Shown: positions 1 through 6,441, numbered from the stretch's first letter. The stretch is 6,635 nucleotides of DNA from Firmicutes bacterium UBA5420 (GCA_002409455.1 DHNI01000150.1:2553-9187), one strand, 5' to 3'. Notes: generated by a model not told the origin, from the letters alone. Program-made: numbers and translations.

Positions 1-566
1 ATCAGGCGATCGCCGCCGTCTTTTGCAGCCCAGCTCTGACCAACGACGCTTTTGCGAAGCACAAAGCCAAGATTGGCGCTGTCTGTTTGTTGCTTTAGTA
101 CGGTGCGGGCCACATGACCAAAGGTATCGCTACCCACAAATTGCAGGGTGCGGCCTGGCTCGCCATCGCCCCAGATCCAAAGATTCCACCCGCTGTAATC
201 GCCATCATGGCGGTAATAGTGAAAGGTAACTTCAAGCTCGTCAAAGACCCTCACCGACTCACGTAAATGGGCTGGTGGAGCCAAATAAATGGTAGGATCG
301 CCCGATGTTAACCATATTTCTGCCGTATCTCCCCGAAAAGCCTCGATGTAGCGATCTTGATCAACGTCCTTTTCCCAAGATGCTCCTCGAATCACAAAGC
401 CGAGCTTCTGGTGTTTCTTGGGAATTTCGCAAACTGCAATTTTTCCAAAATAGTCTGCTTTGGAAAAAGGAACCCAGCGGCCACCATAGCCCCTGGGCCA
501 TAGCCAGACTCCCCAACCCTCATAGTCTTCATCGTCACGATGATAATGGATGATGATCGTGCGCAT
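1..566 (-). CDS. N-terminal part of a protein with two CBM41 modules, probable pullulanase (partial, cut by window edge)
   Basis: The minus strand is open from an ATG at 566 to the window edge, giving 188 residues. Two homologous modules are visible. The first carries HYHRDDEDYEGWGVWLW at about residues 7-23 and the second FHYYRHDGDYSGWNLWIW at about 115-132. Each later has a Gly-Phe-Val-(Ile/Leu)-Arg strand and a Lys-Asp-x-x-x-Asp-Arg-type motif (about 65-72 and 182-187). This is the signature of CBM41 (bacterial pullulanase-associated domain), whose aromatic residues bind alpha-glucans such as pullulan, amylopectin or glycogen. CBM41 is mostly found at the N-terminus of GH13 pullulanases, so pulA is the best guess, but the catalytic domain lies outside the window. 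The start is set by AAGGAGG, 8 nt upstream of the ATG. The protein begins MRTIIIHYHR with no signal peptide, which suggests a cytoplasmic glycogen/maltodextrin role. It is divergent from the methyltransferase gene. Confidence 0.85.
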   Translation of the reverse strand, partial: MRTIIIHYHRDDEDYEGWGVWLWPRGYGGRWVPFSKADYFGKIAVCEIPKKHQKLGFVIRGASWEKDVDQDRYIEAFRGDTAEIWLTSGDPTIYLAPPAHLRESVRVFDELEVTFHYYRHDGDYSGWNLWIWGDGEPGRTLQFVGSDTFGHVARTVLKQQTDSANLGFVLRKSVVGQSWAAKDGGDRL

Positions 567-664
567 GCAGCCATCCTCCTTAAACAATAGTAATTCTCTT
601 TAAAAGCCCCTTTTCCTGCTGCTGATTGGAGTTTACGCTAGTTTATCCCTTTTATGGTCTAGAC
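567..664. other. Divergent intergenic region
   Basis: This stretch separates the ATG of the CBM41 protein (566, minus) from the promoter of the methyltransferase (665 onward, plus). On the minus strand it holds the ribosome binding site AAGGAGG, about 575-581 in plus coordinates, 8 nt before the ATG. I looked for a sigma-A promoter for the minus-strand gene and for a catabolite-responsive element and saw no convincing match to either. Confidence 0.5.
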
Positions 665-692
665 TTGCGATCCTACCCCAGGTTGGTATAAT
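665..692 (+). promoter_or_regulatory. Probable sigma-A promoter of the RlmL-family methyltransferase gene
   Basis: A -35-like TTGCGA (665-670, four of six matches to TTGACA) is followed after 16 nt by a perfect -10 TATAAT (687-692). Transcription would start near 699, giving a short leader of about 25 nt before the GTG at 725. The position fits the single gene downstream. This is a consensus match only. Confidence 0.65.
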
Positions 693-724
693 AAGCATAC
701 GAGATATGGAGAGGTTGGGATCAT

Positions 725-1867
725 GTGTCACAATTAGAGCTCATAGCCACCGCCACGTTTGGGCTAGAATCCCTAGTGGCCGATGAATTACGTAAGCTCG
801 GCTATACAGATACCCATGTTGAAAATGGCAAGGTTACCTTTTCAGGCGATGAACTGGCGATCTGCCGCACGAATCTCTGGCTGCGTACGGCAGCCCGGGT
901 CAGGGTCAAGGTAGGAGAATTTGCTGCCACAACCTTTGATGAACTCTTTGAAAAGACAAAGGCGTTACCTTGGGCACGTTTTCTTCCCCAGAATTGTGAA
1001 TTTCCAGTGGAGGGTCGCTCAGTGCAATCAACCCTCTTTAGTGTCTCTGACTGCCAGGCCATTGTGAAGAAAGCTGTGGTGGAGAGCCTCAAGGGCGAAT
1101 ACAAGTTGGAATGGTTTCCTGAAGACGGCCCCCTTATGAAAATCGAGGTCGCCCTCTTAAAGGATGTGGTCACCCTAACCATTGATACCACAGGAGCTGG
1201 CCTGCACCAAAGGTGCTATCGGGCCCTGGCTACAGGTGCCCCCCTCAAGGAGACGCTGGCGGCAGCCCTCGTTATCCTAGCTCGCTACTATCCGGATATT
1301 GCCTTTATTGATCCCTTCTGCGGATCGGGGACAATTCCTATTGAAGCAGCCCTAATGGCCCATAATATGGCCCCTGGGCGCAAACGAACGTTTGCTTCAG
1401 AAGCGTGGCCCTGGATTGCCCCTCCGTTTTGGAAAAAGGCCCGGGACGAGGCGGACGATCTGATCAAGCCCGAGAAACCCGACTACCTCATTGGCACCGA
1501 TATCGATGAAGCTGCCCTGAAGATCGCCCGCCATAATGCGGAGGCCGCGGGTGTAACCGATTCCATTCATTTTCAACGCTTGGCTGTGAAGGATCTCACA
1601 ACCAGCAAGAAATACGGAAAACTTGTGACGAACCCCCCTTATGGAGAACGTTTTGGTGAAGAAGACGAGATCAACCAACTTTACCGAGAGTTGGCTGAAA
1701 TCAAGAAAAGCCTAGACACCTGGTCCTTTTATGTGCTTACCTCGTACCCCCACTTAGAGAAGGTCTTCGGGGGCAAGGCCACCAAGCGCCGCAAACTCTA
1801 TAATGGCAATATCGAAACCCAATATTACCAATATTTTGGCCCTAGGCCTCCAAGGCGCCAAAGTTAA
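725..1867 (+). CDS. rlmL: THUMP-domain class I SAM-dependent RNA methyltransferase (RlmL/YpsC family)
   Basis: This 380-residue protein should transfer a methyl group from S-adenosylmethionine to N2 of a guanine in RNA. E. coli RlmL makes m2G2445 in 23S rRNA, and B. subtilis YpsC is the stand-alone homologue. An N-terminal ferredoxin-like/THUMP RNA-binding part covers about residues 1-155 and a Rossmann methyltransferase domain about 160-375. SAM-site motifs are DPFCGSGTIPIEAAL (196-210) and GTDIDEAALKIARHNAEAAG (257-276). The catalytic motif is TNPPYGER (302-309), with the family motif RKLYNG at 356-361. Length matches stand-alone YpsC-type enzymes; the RlmK half of the enterobacterial fusion is absent. 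The GTG start at 725 is needed because the next Met is residue 138, past the conserved N-terminus. GGAGAGG at 708-714 serves it. An out-of-frame ATG at 723 overlaps the start and stops after four codons. The gene looks monocistronic, with its own promoter and terminator. The exact target base is inferred from the family. Confidence 0.93.
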   Translation: MSQLELIATATFGLESLVADELRKLGYTDTHVENGKVTFSGDELAICRTNLWLRTAARVRVKVGEFAATTFDELFEKTKALPWARFLPQNCEFPVEGRSVQSTLFSVSDCQAIVKKAVVESLKGEYKLEWFPEDGPLMKIEVALLKDVVTLTIDTTGAGLHQRCYRALATGAPLKETLAAALVILARYYPDIAFIDPFCGSGTIPIEAALMAHNMAPGRKRTFASEAWPWIAPPFWKKARDEADDLIKPEKPDYLIGTDIDEAALKIARHNAEAAGVTDSIHFQRLAVKDLTTSKKYGKLVTNPPYGERFGEEDEINQLYRELAEIKKSLDTWSFYVLTSYPHLEKVFGGKATKRRKLYNGNIETQYYQYFGPRPPRRQS

Positions 1868-1875
1868 ATAACAAG

Positions 1876-1906
1876 AAGGCCTCCTGCAACTGCAAGGGGC
1901 CTTTTT
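1876..1906. terminator. Hairpin terminator between convergent genes, probably bidirectional
   Basis: An eight-pair stem (1876-1883 with 1896-1903, including one G-T pair) encloses a 12-nt loop and runs into a T tract (1902-1906), 9 nt after the methyltransferase stop. On the minus strand the same hairpin lies 13 nt past the GntP permease stop and is followed by a T-rich but broken run. It can therefore serve both convergent genes, more strongly the plus-strand one. Confidence 0.75.
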
Positions 1907-1918
1907 GGATTGTGCGGC

Positions 1919-3259
1919 TTACACAAAGATGAAATACAAAAGACTGATGAAGATGATGCCCACGATCCCAGTGACAAGGGATGCCAGGGTCTGCAAGCGA
2001 TATGCCTGCCCCACCTCCATATCAGAAAACTGGGCCACAACCCAAAAGTAACTGTCATTGGCATGCGAAACCGTCATAGACCCGGCTCCAATGGCCATCA
2101 CTGTCAAAGCCGGGCCAAGGCCTGTGGCCAAACCTAAGGCAGACATCAAGGGCGCGATAATCCCAGCGGTTGTGATGATGGCCACAGTAGAAGAGCCCTG
2201 CGCCGTCTTTAGTGCTGCCGCCAGGATAAACGGAACAAAGATCCCAAACTGTAACGTACTCAGGGACTCGGAGAGATATGCTGCAATAGGAGTTTCCCTG
2301 ATTACTTGCCCGAGTGAACCACCAACGCCGGTAATTAAAATAATCACACCAGCATTGGTTAAACCAACACCCACCCAATCGCCTAAGACTTCTTTCGTGA
2401 TCTTAGGTACGGTAAGGAAGGACAAAAAGACACCGATCAAAAGCGCAATATTGGGGTTACCAATAAAACTCATGAAATTCTTAAATGTCCCTATACCAAA
2501 GGGAGCCGAAGGATAATCTGCCAAGGATTTCAAGGCAATTAACAGCACGGGTATAACGATGGGAGCAAAAGACTTCAAAACAGAAGGATATTCCCGTTGA
2601 TCCTTCTTGGCCCCCTCTCCTTCCTCTTTGGGAGCAGGATCAATGTGGATCTTCGATGCATAGTACTTGGCGAAGAAATAGCCTGCTAGGATGGTGGGAA
2701 TAGAGACAACTAAGCCCACTAGAATTACAGTTCCTAAATCGGCCCCAATGGTGCCTGCTGCCGCGATAGGCCCAGGTGTAGGTGGAACAAACACATGGGT
2801 TGAGTAAAGGCCCATACTTAACGCAATCGCGAAGACCGAAAGGGACTGGTTCGACCTGGCCGCTAGCGTCCGGTTTAAGGGAGAGAGAATGACAAAACCG
2901 GAGTCACAGAAAACAGGAACGGACACAACGCCACCTGTAAATGCCATAGCTAGGGCCGAGCGGGTTTCGCCCACCAGCTTCAAGATGGAGTTTGCCATAA
3001 CAACTGCAGCACCGCTTTTTTCCATAATAAAGCCCATGATGGTACCTGCGGCAATGACAATTCCGATACCACTTAGGGTACTGCCAAAACCACCAGTGAT
3101 GGCGTTAATAACTTGCTGGGCCGGTAGCCCTGCAATCAATCCTACGCCAAGGGAAGCCAAAAGTAGCACGAGAAACGGATGGAGCCTCACTTTTGCCGTC
3201 ATAATGACAATGAAGGCGATTGCTCCAAGCAACAGAATCAACAAGCCTGGTCCTTGCAT
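1919..3259 (-). CDS. GntP-family sugar-acid permease (gluconate/D-glycerate type)
   Basis: This 446-residue, very hydrophobic integral membrane protein has about 12 predicted helices. It belongs to the GntP family, proton symporters for gluconate, glycerate and related hydroxy acids. Family signatures are VPVFCDSGFVILSPLNRTLA (114-133), HVFVPPTPGP (155-164), KTAQGSSTVAIITTA (351-365) and MTVSHANDSYFWVV (395-408). A charged loop at about 204-226 separates two halves. I chose the ATG at 3259 because GAGGAG (3268-3273 in plus coordinates) lies 8 nt upstream. An in-frame ATG at 3283 adds eight residues but overlaps the upstream gene and has no comparable site. It is the last gene of the operon, 13 nt after the glycerate kinase stop, and that neighbour makes D-glycerate the most likely substrate. 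Substrate cannot be read from the sequence alone, since gluconate and other aldonates use close relatives. Confidence 0.93.
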   Translation of the reverse strand: MQGPGLLILLLGAIAFIVIMTAKVRLHPFLVLLLASLGVGLIAGLPAQQVINAITGGFGSTLSGIGIVIAAGTIMGFIMEKSGAAVVMANSILKLVGETRSALAMAFTGGVVSVPVFCDSGFVILSPLNRTLAARSNQSLSVFAIALSMGLYSTHVFVPPTPGPIAAAGTIGADLGTVILVGLVVSIPTILAGYFFAKYYASKIHIDPAPKEEGEGAKKDQREYPSVLKSFAPIVIPVLLIALKSLADYPSAPFGIGTFKNFMSFIGNPNIALLIGVFLSFLTVPKITKEVLGDWVGVGLTNAGVIILITGVGGSLGQVIRETPIAAYLSESLSTLQFGIFVPFILAAALKTAQGSSTVAIITTAGIIAPLMSALGLATGLGPALTVMAIGAGSMTVSHANDSYFWVVAQFSDMEVGQAYRLQTLASLVTGIVGIIFISLLYFIFV

Positions 3260-3272
3260 ACGATTCACTCCT

Positions 3273-4418
3273 CTACTTTTCATTCACCGCGCTAAACAAG
3301 CGCACAACCTCAGCTACCTGGTGTTCGATAAGCTGAGCTCCATTTATCATCGCATCGTCTAGACTCATGGGTTGATTGAGAATAGAAAAATACGCGGTAA
3401 CCCCCTCTCCATGAAGAATTTCCGCACTTGGCAAGACACTACCAGCTACCACAACGACAGGAACCCCTAGGGCTCGAGCTCTGTGAGCAACCCCCATGGG
3501 TACTTTTCCAAAGGCAGACTGGGCATCAAACTTGCCTTCGCCAGTCAAAACAAGGTTAGATCCTTTTGTCTTCTTGTCAAAGTCTAATACATCTAGCACT
3601 AGTTCAATGCCTGAAACCAGACGACCCTCGAGAAGGGCCATCAGGCCGGCGCCTAAGCCACCGGCTGCTCCAGCTCCAGGAACCTTTCCCACATCTTGGC
3701 CGAGATCGCTTTGTAAAATGCGATCATACCGAGCGAGGGCTGCATCTAAAAACTCCACCATCTCTGGTGTAGCCCCCTTTTGCGGACCATAGATGTGGGC
3801 TGCCCCCTGGGGCCCTGTAAGGGGGTTATTTACATCACAGGCTACCTCAATTTGTACATCAGCTAGGCGTGGATCTTTGTCGCTGGCATCTATTCTGGCT
3901 AGGCGAGCAAGTTCTCCGCCACCAGGACCCAGTGGCTCTCCCTGATCATCGAAAAAGCGAAAGCCCAGCGCCTGGGCCATTCCCATTCCACCATCATTTG
4001 TGGCACTTCCGCCAATACCGATGATCAAATGGTTGCATCCAAGCTCAAGGGCTTTCTTAATCAGTTCCCCCGTTCCAAAGGTGGTGGTAACCAGGGGATT
4101 ACGCTCATTTTCCGGCACTAAAATCAACCCAGAAGCCTGGGCCATTTCAATCACTGCAGTCTGTCCATCGCCCATGAGACCCATTTTTGCCGTTACAGGC
4201 GTGCCGAGGGGACCTGTAACAGCAAATTCTAAGAGTCTCCCGCCACTAGCTACAACCAAGGAATCAACCAATCCTTCTCCACCGTCAGAGAGTGGCACAA
4301 GGGTTAGGTCTGCCTGGGGCAATACCCTTGTCACTCCCTTTGCCATAGCCTCTGCCACTTGCGCAGAAGTGAGACTACCTTTAAAGGAATCGGGGGCAAT
4401 TACAATTGACATCTGCAC
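3273..4418 (-). CDS. glxK: Glycerate 2-kinase (GlxK/GarK family)
   Basis: This 381-residue enzyme belongs to the family that phosphorylates D-glycerate with ATP to 2-phosphoglycerate, feeding lower glycolysis in the cytoplasm. Motifs in order are IVIAPDSFKGSLTSAQ (5-20), the family N-terminus; PLSDGGEG (42-49); GIGGSATNDGG (134-144); DVNNPLTGPQGAA (195-207); GAGAAGGLGAGL (248-259); and LTGEGKFDAQS (291-301). Length is normal and the frame is intact. The GTG at 4418 is favoured as start because GGGAG (4428-4432 in plus coordinates) lies about 9 nt upstream. An ATG two codons later (4412) matches the usual family N-terminus and is the only serious alternative. The aminotransferase ends 12 nt upstream and its TAG stop lies inside the TAGGGAG binding site. 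The gene's own stop lies in the permease's TAGAGGAG. It sits between an importer and an aminotransferase, which fits glycerate assimilation. Confidence 0.95.
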   Translation of the reverse strand: MQMSIVIAPDSFKGSLTSAQVAEAMAKGVTRVLPQADLTLVPLSDGGEGLVDSLVVASGGRLLEFAVTGPLGTPVTAKMGLMGDGQTAVIEMAQASGLILVPENERNPLVTTTFGTGELIKKALELGCNHLIIGIGGSATNDGGMGMAQALGFRFFDDQGEPLGPGGGELARLARIDASDKDPRLADVQIEVACDVNNPLTGPQGAAHIYGPQKGATPEMVEFLDAALARYDRILQSDLGQDVGKVPGAGAAGGLGAGLMALLEGRLVSGIELVLDVLDFDKKTKGSNLVLTGEGKFDAQSAFGKVPMGVAHRARALGVPVVVVAGSVLPSAEILHGEGVTAYFSILNQPMSLDDAMINGAQLIEHQVAEVVRLFSAVNEK

Positions 4419-4430
4419 ACAGATCTCTCC

Positions 4431-5594
4431 CTATTTTAGGCTTTGAATAAAGCGATCGATTTTCACTAGTGCTTTCTTAATGCTATCAATGGAATAGGCA
4501 TAGGAAACACGAATAAAGCCTTCACCACTATCACCGAAGGCAGAACCTGGTACAACAGCAACCTTCTCTGCTTCTAGGAGGCGATTACAGAATTCGTCGG
4601 AGGTCATGCCCAGATCAGAGATTCTGGGGAAACAGTAAAAGGCGCCTTTAGGCTCAAAGCAAGAAAGACCCATGTCTCTGAACCCTTGCACAATCGTCTG
4701 CCTGCGCTTATCATATTCTGCCACCATACGCTCAACCTCAGGCATTCCACTTTCGAGCGCTTCTATAGCAGCCCACTGGCTCATGGTGGGGGCACACATG
4801 ATCACATATTGATGAATCTTTTTCATAGCTTCCATTAGTGGCGCAGGCCCACAGGCATAGCCAAGGCGCCATCCGGTCATGGAAAACGCTTTAGAGAAAC
4901 CATTAATCAAGAGTGTCTTTTCATACATACCGGGTAACGTAGCCATCGAGGTGTGTTCAATACCATAGACTAACTCGGCATAGATTTCATCAGCAATAAT
5001 TAAGATATCATGTTGCCTGAGGACATCGGCAATGGCCATAAGATCAGCCTTCTCCATAACAGCACCTGTTGGGTTATTAGGATAGCAAAAGACAATAGCC
5101 TTGGTCTTGGGTGTAATAAGCGAGCGAATGACGTCAGCGGTGAGACGAAAATCGTCCTTTTCGTAGGTAGGAACAGGTACTGCAACGCCCCCGGCTAAAA
5201 TTGCAGATGGTGCATAGGAAACATAGGTAGGTTCGGGCACGAGCACTTCATCGCCTGGGTTTACAACCGCACGCAGAGCCAAATCAACTGCTTCACTTGC
5301 CCCCACTGTAACCAGAATCTGATTGGCAGGATCGTATTCTACTTGAAAACGATCTTCAAGGTACTTGCTGATAGCCCTCCTTAACTCTATGAGCCCCACA
5401 TTAGCGGTGTAGGTTGTACCCTTTTCTACAATAGAGTTTATACCAGCCTCCCGAATTTTGGTCGGAGTTGGAAAATCAGGTTCGCCAACCCCTAAAGAGA
5501 TCACACCTTCCATTGTGGCCGCAATATCAAAAAACTTGCGGATGCCCGAAGGCTTAATCACTTTTACCTTGTCTGATAACATTTTGTCAATCAA
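4431..5594 (-). CDS. Class I/II PLP-dependent aminotransferase (YugH/AlaT-like)
   Basis: This 387-residue cytoplasmic enzyme is of the fold-type I aspartate-aminotransferase superfamily. It moves an amino group between an amino acid and a 2-oxo acid. Landmarks are GVGEPDFPTP (35-44), GASEAVDLAL (98-107), YPNNPTG (171-177, cofactor-ring Asn), ADEIY (201-205, with Asp202 pairing with the pyridine nitrogen), NGFSKAFSMTGWRLGY (231-246, Lys235 forming the Schiff base) and FIRVSYA (360-366, Arg362 binding the substrate carboxylate). All expected catalytic residues are present. The start is a TTG at 5594, 5 nt after AGGTGGAGGG; an in-frame ATG at 5582 lies too far (17 nt) from that site. It is the first gene of an operon with glycerate kinase and a GntP permease. 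Substrate is not decided by motifs; alanine, aromatic or serine/glyoxylate activities are possible. The neighbours hint at serine-hydroxypyruvate or glyoxylate chemistry, which is inference. Confidence 0.92.
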   Translation of the reverse strand: MIDKMLSDKVKVIKPSGIRKFFDIAATMEGVISLGVGEPDFPTPTKIREAGINSIVEKGTTYTANVGLIELRRAISKYLEDRFQVEYDPANQILVTVGASEAVDLALRAVVNPGDEVLVPEPTYVSYAPSAILAGGVAVPVPTYEKDDFRLTADVIRSLITPKTKAIVFCYPNNPTGAVMEKADLMAIADVLRQHDILIIADEIYAELVYGIEHTSMATLPGMYEKTLLINGFSKAFSMTGWRLGYACGPAPLMEAMKKIHQYVIMCAPTMSQWAAIEALESGMPEVERMVAEYDKRRQTIVQGFRDMGLSCFEPKGAFYCFPRISDLGMTSDEFCNRLLEAEKVAVVPGSAFGDSGEGFIRVSYAYSIDSIKKALVKIDRFIQSLK

Positions 5595-5680
5595 CTTAAC
5601 CCTCCACCTTCCTACTGTAATACTAACTTCTTATTCTTCATCATCTCCATTAATCCTACCAAAAAATACGATTTCGCATA
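5595..5680. other. Divergent intergenic region upstream of the aminotransferase operon
   Basis: The minus strand carries the purine-rich binding site AGGTGGAGGG just upstream of the TTG at 5594. The promoter of the three-gene operon must lie here or slightly further right, overlapping the promoter at 5681-5709, but I find no minus-strand -35/-10 pair good enough to name. Confidence 0.4.
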
Positions 5681-5709
5681 TTGACAGAATCTTCTGACTA
5701 TTGTATGCT
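5681..5709 (+). promoter_or_regulatory. Strong sigma-A promoter for the secreted peptide cassette
   Basis: A perfect -35 TTGACA (5681-5686) is followed, after the ideal 17-nt spacer, by TATGCT (5704-5709, four of six matches to TATAAT). Transcription should start near 5716, leaving a leader of about 37 nt that ends in a strong AAGGAG binding site. The heptamer TATGCTA occurs twice, at 5704-5710 and 5713-5719, so the -10 region is duplicated; a regulator site is possible but unproven. Confidence 0.75.
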
Positions 5710-5752
5710 ATATATGCTAGCAAAAAGGGCCCACCAAAAAAGGAGACGAATC

Positions 5753-6058
5753 ATGAAAAAGAAATCCATTGGTTTATTCTTGGTCGTCGTGTTACTTATG
5801 GGCATCGTAGGCACAAGCTTGGCAGCCGCGGCCCCTCCTCCCCTTCCCTTCGGTGAAGAGGTGACCCCCCTCACCAACGAAGAGATGGAAGAAGTGGATG
5901 GTGCCTGGGGCGCCACGCTCATTAAAACCGCAGTAGGAGCCGCAGTTGGCGGCGTTAGCTATCTGATTACCACGCCACAGTCTGACTGGAACTGGAGCGA
6001 CGGACTCAGGCATACCGTTGCGGGCGCAGTAAGTGGCCTTGTGGGCTCCTTCTTCTAA
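5753..6058 (+). CDS. Small secreted bacteriocin-like peptide precursor with Gly-Ala leader motif
   Basis: A 101-residue precursor that I do not recognise as a named family. The ATG at 5753 follows AAGGAG by 8 nt; a longer TTG-started reading frame would begin inside the -35 box and is rejected. Residues 1-27 look like a Sec signal peptide: MKKK, a hydrophobic stretch, then an Ala-rich cleavage region. A Pro-rich acidic linker follows (28-40). Then comes LTNEEMEEVDGA (40-51), which resembles double-glycine-type bacteriocin leaders that are cut after Gly-Gly or Gly-Ala. The predicted 50-residue core (52-101) starts with Trp. It has two hydrophobic, glycine-rich segments (about 54-73 and 87-101) with GxxxG patterns at 62-66 and 91-95, joined by a polar stretch with two Trp (79, 81). 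There are no cysteines. This resembles class II (two-peptide or Blp-like) bacteriocins that insert into membranes. The gene has its own strong promoter and is followed by a small membrane protein. The antimicrobial role is inference. Confidence 0.7.
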   Translation: MKKKSIGLFLVVVLLMGIVGTSLAAAAPPPLPFGEEVTPLTNEEMEEVDGAWGATLIKTAVGAAVGGVSYLITTPQSDWNWSDGLRHTVAGAVSGLVGSFF

Positions 6059-6077
6059 AGTAGGATCTGGTTCACCA

Positions 6078-6099
6078 GAGCCCAGGGCAACCTGGGCTC
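6078..6099 (+). other. Intercistronic hairpin with GCAA tetraloop
   Basis: A perfect 9-bp GC-rich stem (6078-6086 with 6091-6099) closed by GCAA, a GNRA-type loop, lies in the 60-nt gap between the peptide gene and the membrane protein gene. It is followed by only three T residues, so it is probably not a full terminator. It may act as a partial terminator or as a 3' end stabiliser that makes the peptide message more abundant than the downstream one. Confidence 0.7.
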
Positions 6100-6118
6100 A
6101 TTTAGAAAGGATGAGAAC

Positions 6119-6436
6119 ATGCCTTTTCCTCAGCTTTTGATCCGCTGGATTGCCATGGTCGTTCTAGCCATAGTCAGTGGATTATGGCAGGGCAAGACAC
6201 TCAGTGCAAATCTTCTTGGCATTGCTCTACTCTCGGCCACCGCGGTAACCAGCATAGCTGCACTTTACCCCTTAACGGAGCTACCAGGCCTCTTCGGTAT
6301 CGCAATTGCTTGGCTACGCCATTTCTTGAGTTTCACCATTATCATCGCGGTTCTCACCAAGTATTCCGTGCGCGGAAGTAGCATCATGGGCGTGTGCTTT
6401 GCTTCCATACTGCTCCTTCTTAGCTTGCTTTGGTAA
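6119..6436 (+). CDS. Small four-helix membrane protein, candidate immunity protein
   Basis: A 105-residue protein of unrecognised family. Almost all of it is hydrophobic, with four likely membrane helices at about residues 5-23, 30-50, 57-79 and 86-104, and only short loops. Charged residues are few (Arg9, Lys26, Glu54, Arg67, Lys81, Arg85) and there is one Cys (93). No catalytic motif or soluble domain is visible. The ATG at 6119 has AAAGGA (6106-6111) 7 nt upstream. It follows the bacteriocin-like precursor by 60 nt on the same strand, has no separate promoter that I can see, and ends just before a terminator, so the two genes form a unit. Small multi-helix membrane proteins directly after bacteriocin genes are often immunity proteins, which protect the producer; that role is inferred from context and topology only. 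It could instead be an exporter accessory or an unrelated membrane protein. Confidence 0.75.
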   Translation: MPFPQLLIRWIAMVVLAIVSGLWQGKTLSANLLGIALLSATAVTSIAALYPLTELPGLFGIAIAWLRHFLSFTIIIAVLTKYSVRGSSIMGVCFASILLLLSLLW

Positions 6437-6441
6437 TATTG

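Noticed and set aside
392..574. Alternative minus-strand reading frame starting at 574
   Set aside because: It overlaps the CBM41 protein in another frame, its ATG directly abuts the ribosome binding site, and its product has no recognisable motif.
611..622. Short inverted repeat near AAAAGCCCCTTTT upstream of the methyltransferase
   Set aside because: The stem would be about five bases with almost no loop, too small to be a terminator or a credible operator.
3260..3283. Longer start for the GntP permease at the ATG at 3283
   Set aside because: It overlaps the end of the kinase gene and lacks a good ribosome binding site, while the ATG at 3259 has GAGGAG at 8 nt.
2058..3362. Plus-strand open frames of 152 and 157 codons opposite the permease gene
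   Set aside because: They are antisense to a well-conserved GntP protein and show Pro/Ala/Thr/Ile-rich composition typical of a mirrored membrane-protein gene, with no promoter or binding site.
3496..4446. Plus-strand open frames opposite the glycerate kinase gene
   Set aside because: They are antisense to a clearly conserved enzyme and resemble no protein family.
5681..5752. N-terminal extension of the peptide precursor from a TTG at 5681
   Set aside because: The TTG is the first triplet of the perfect -35 box, so it would not be transcribed from that promoter; the extension has no ribosome binding site and would bury the signal peptide behind 24 polar residues.
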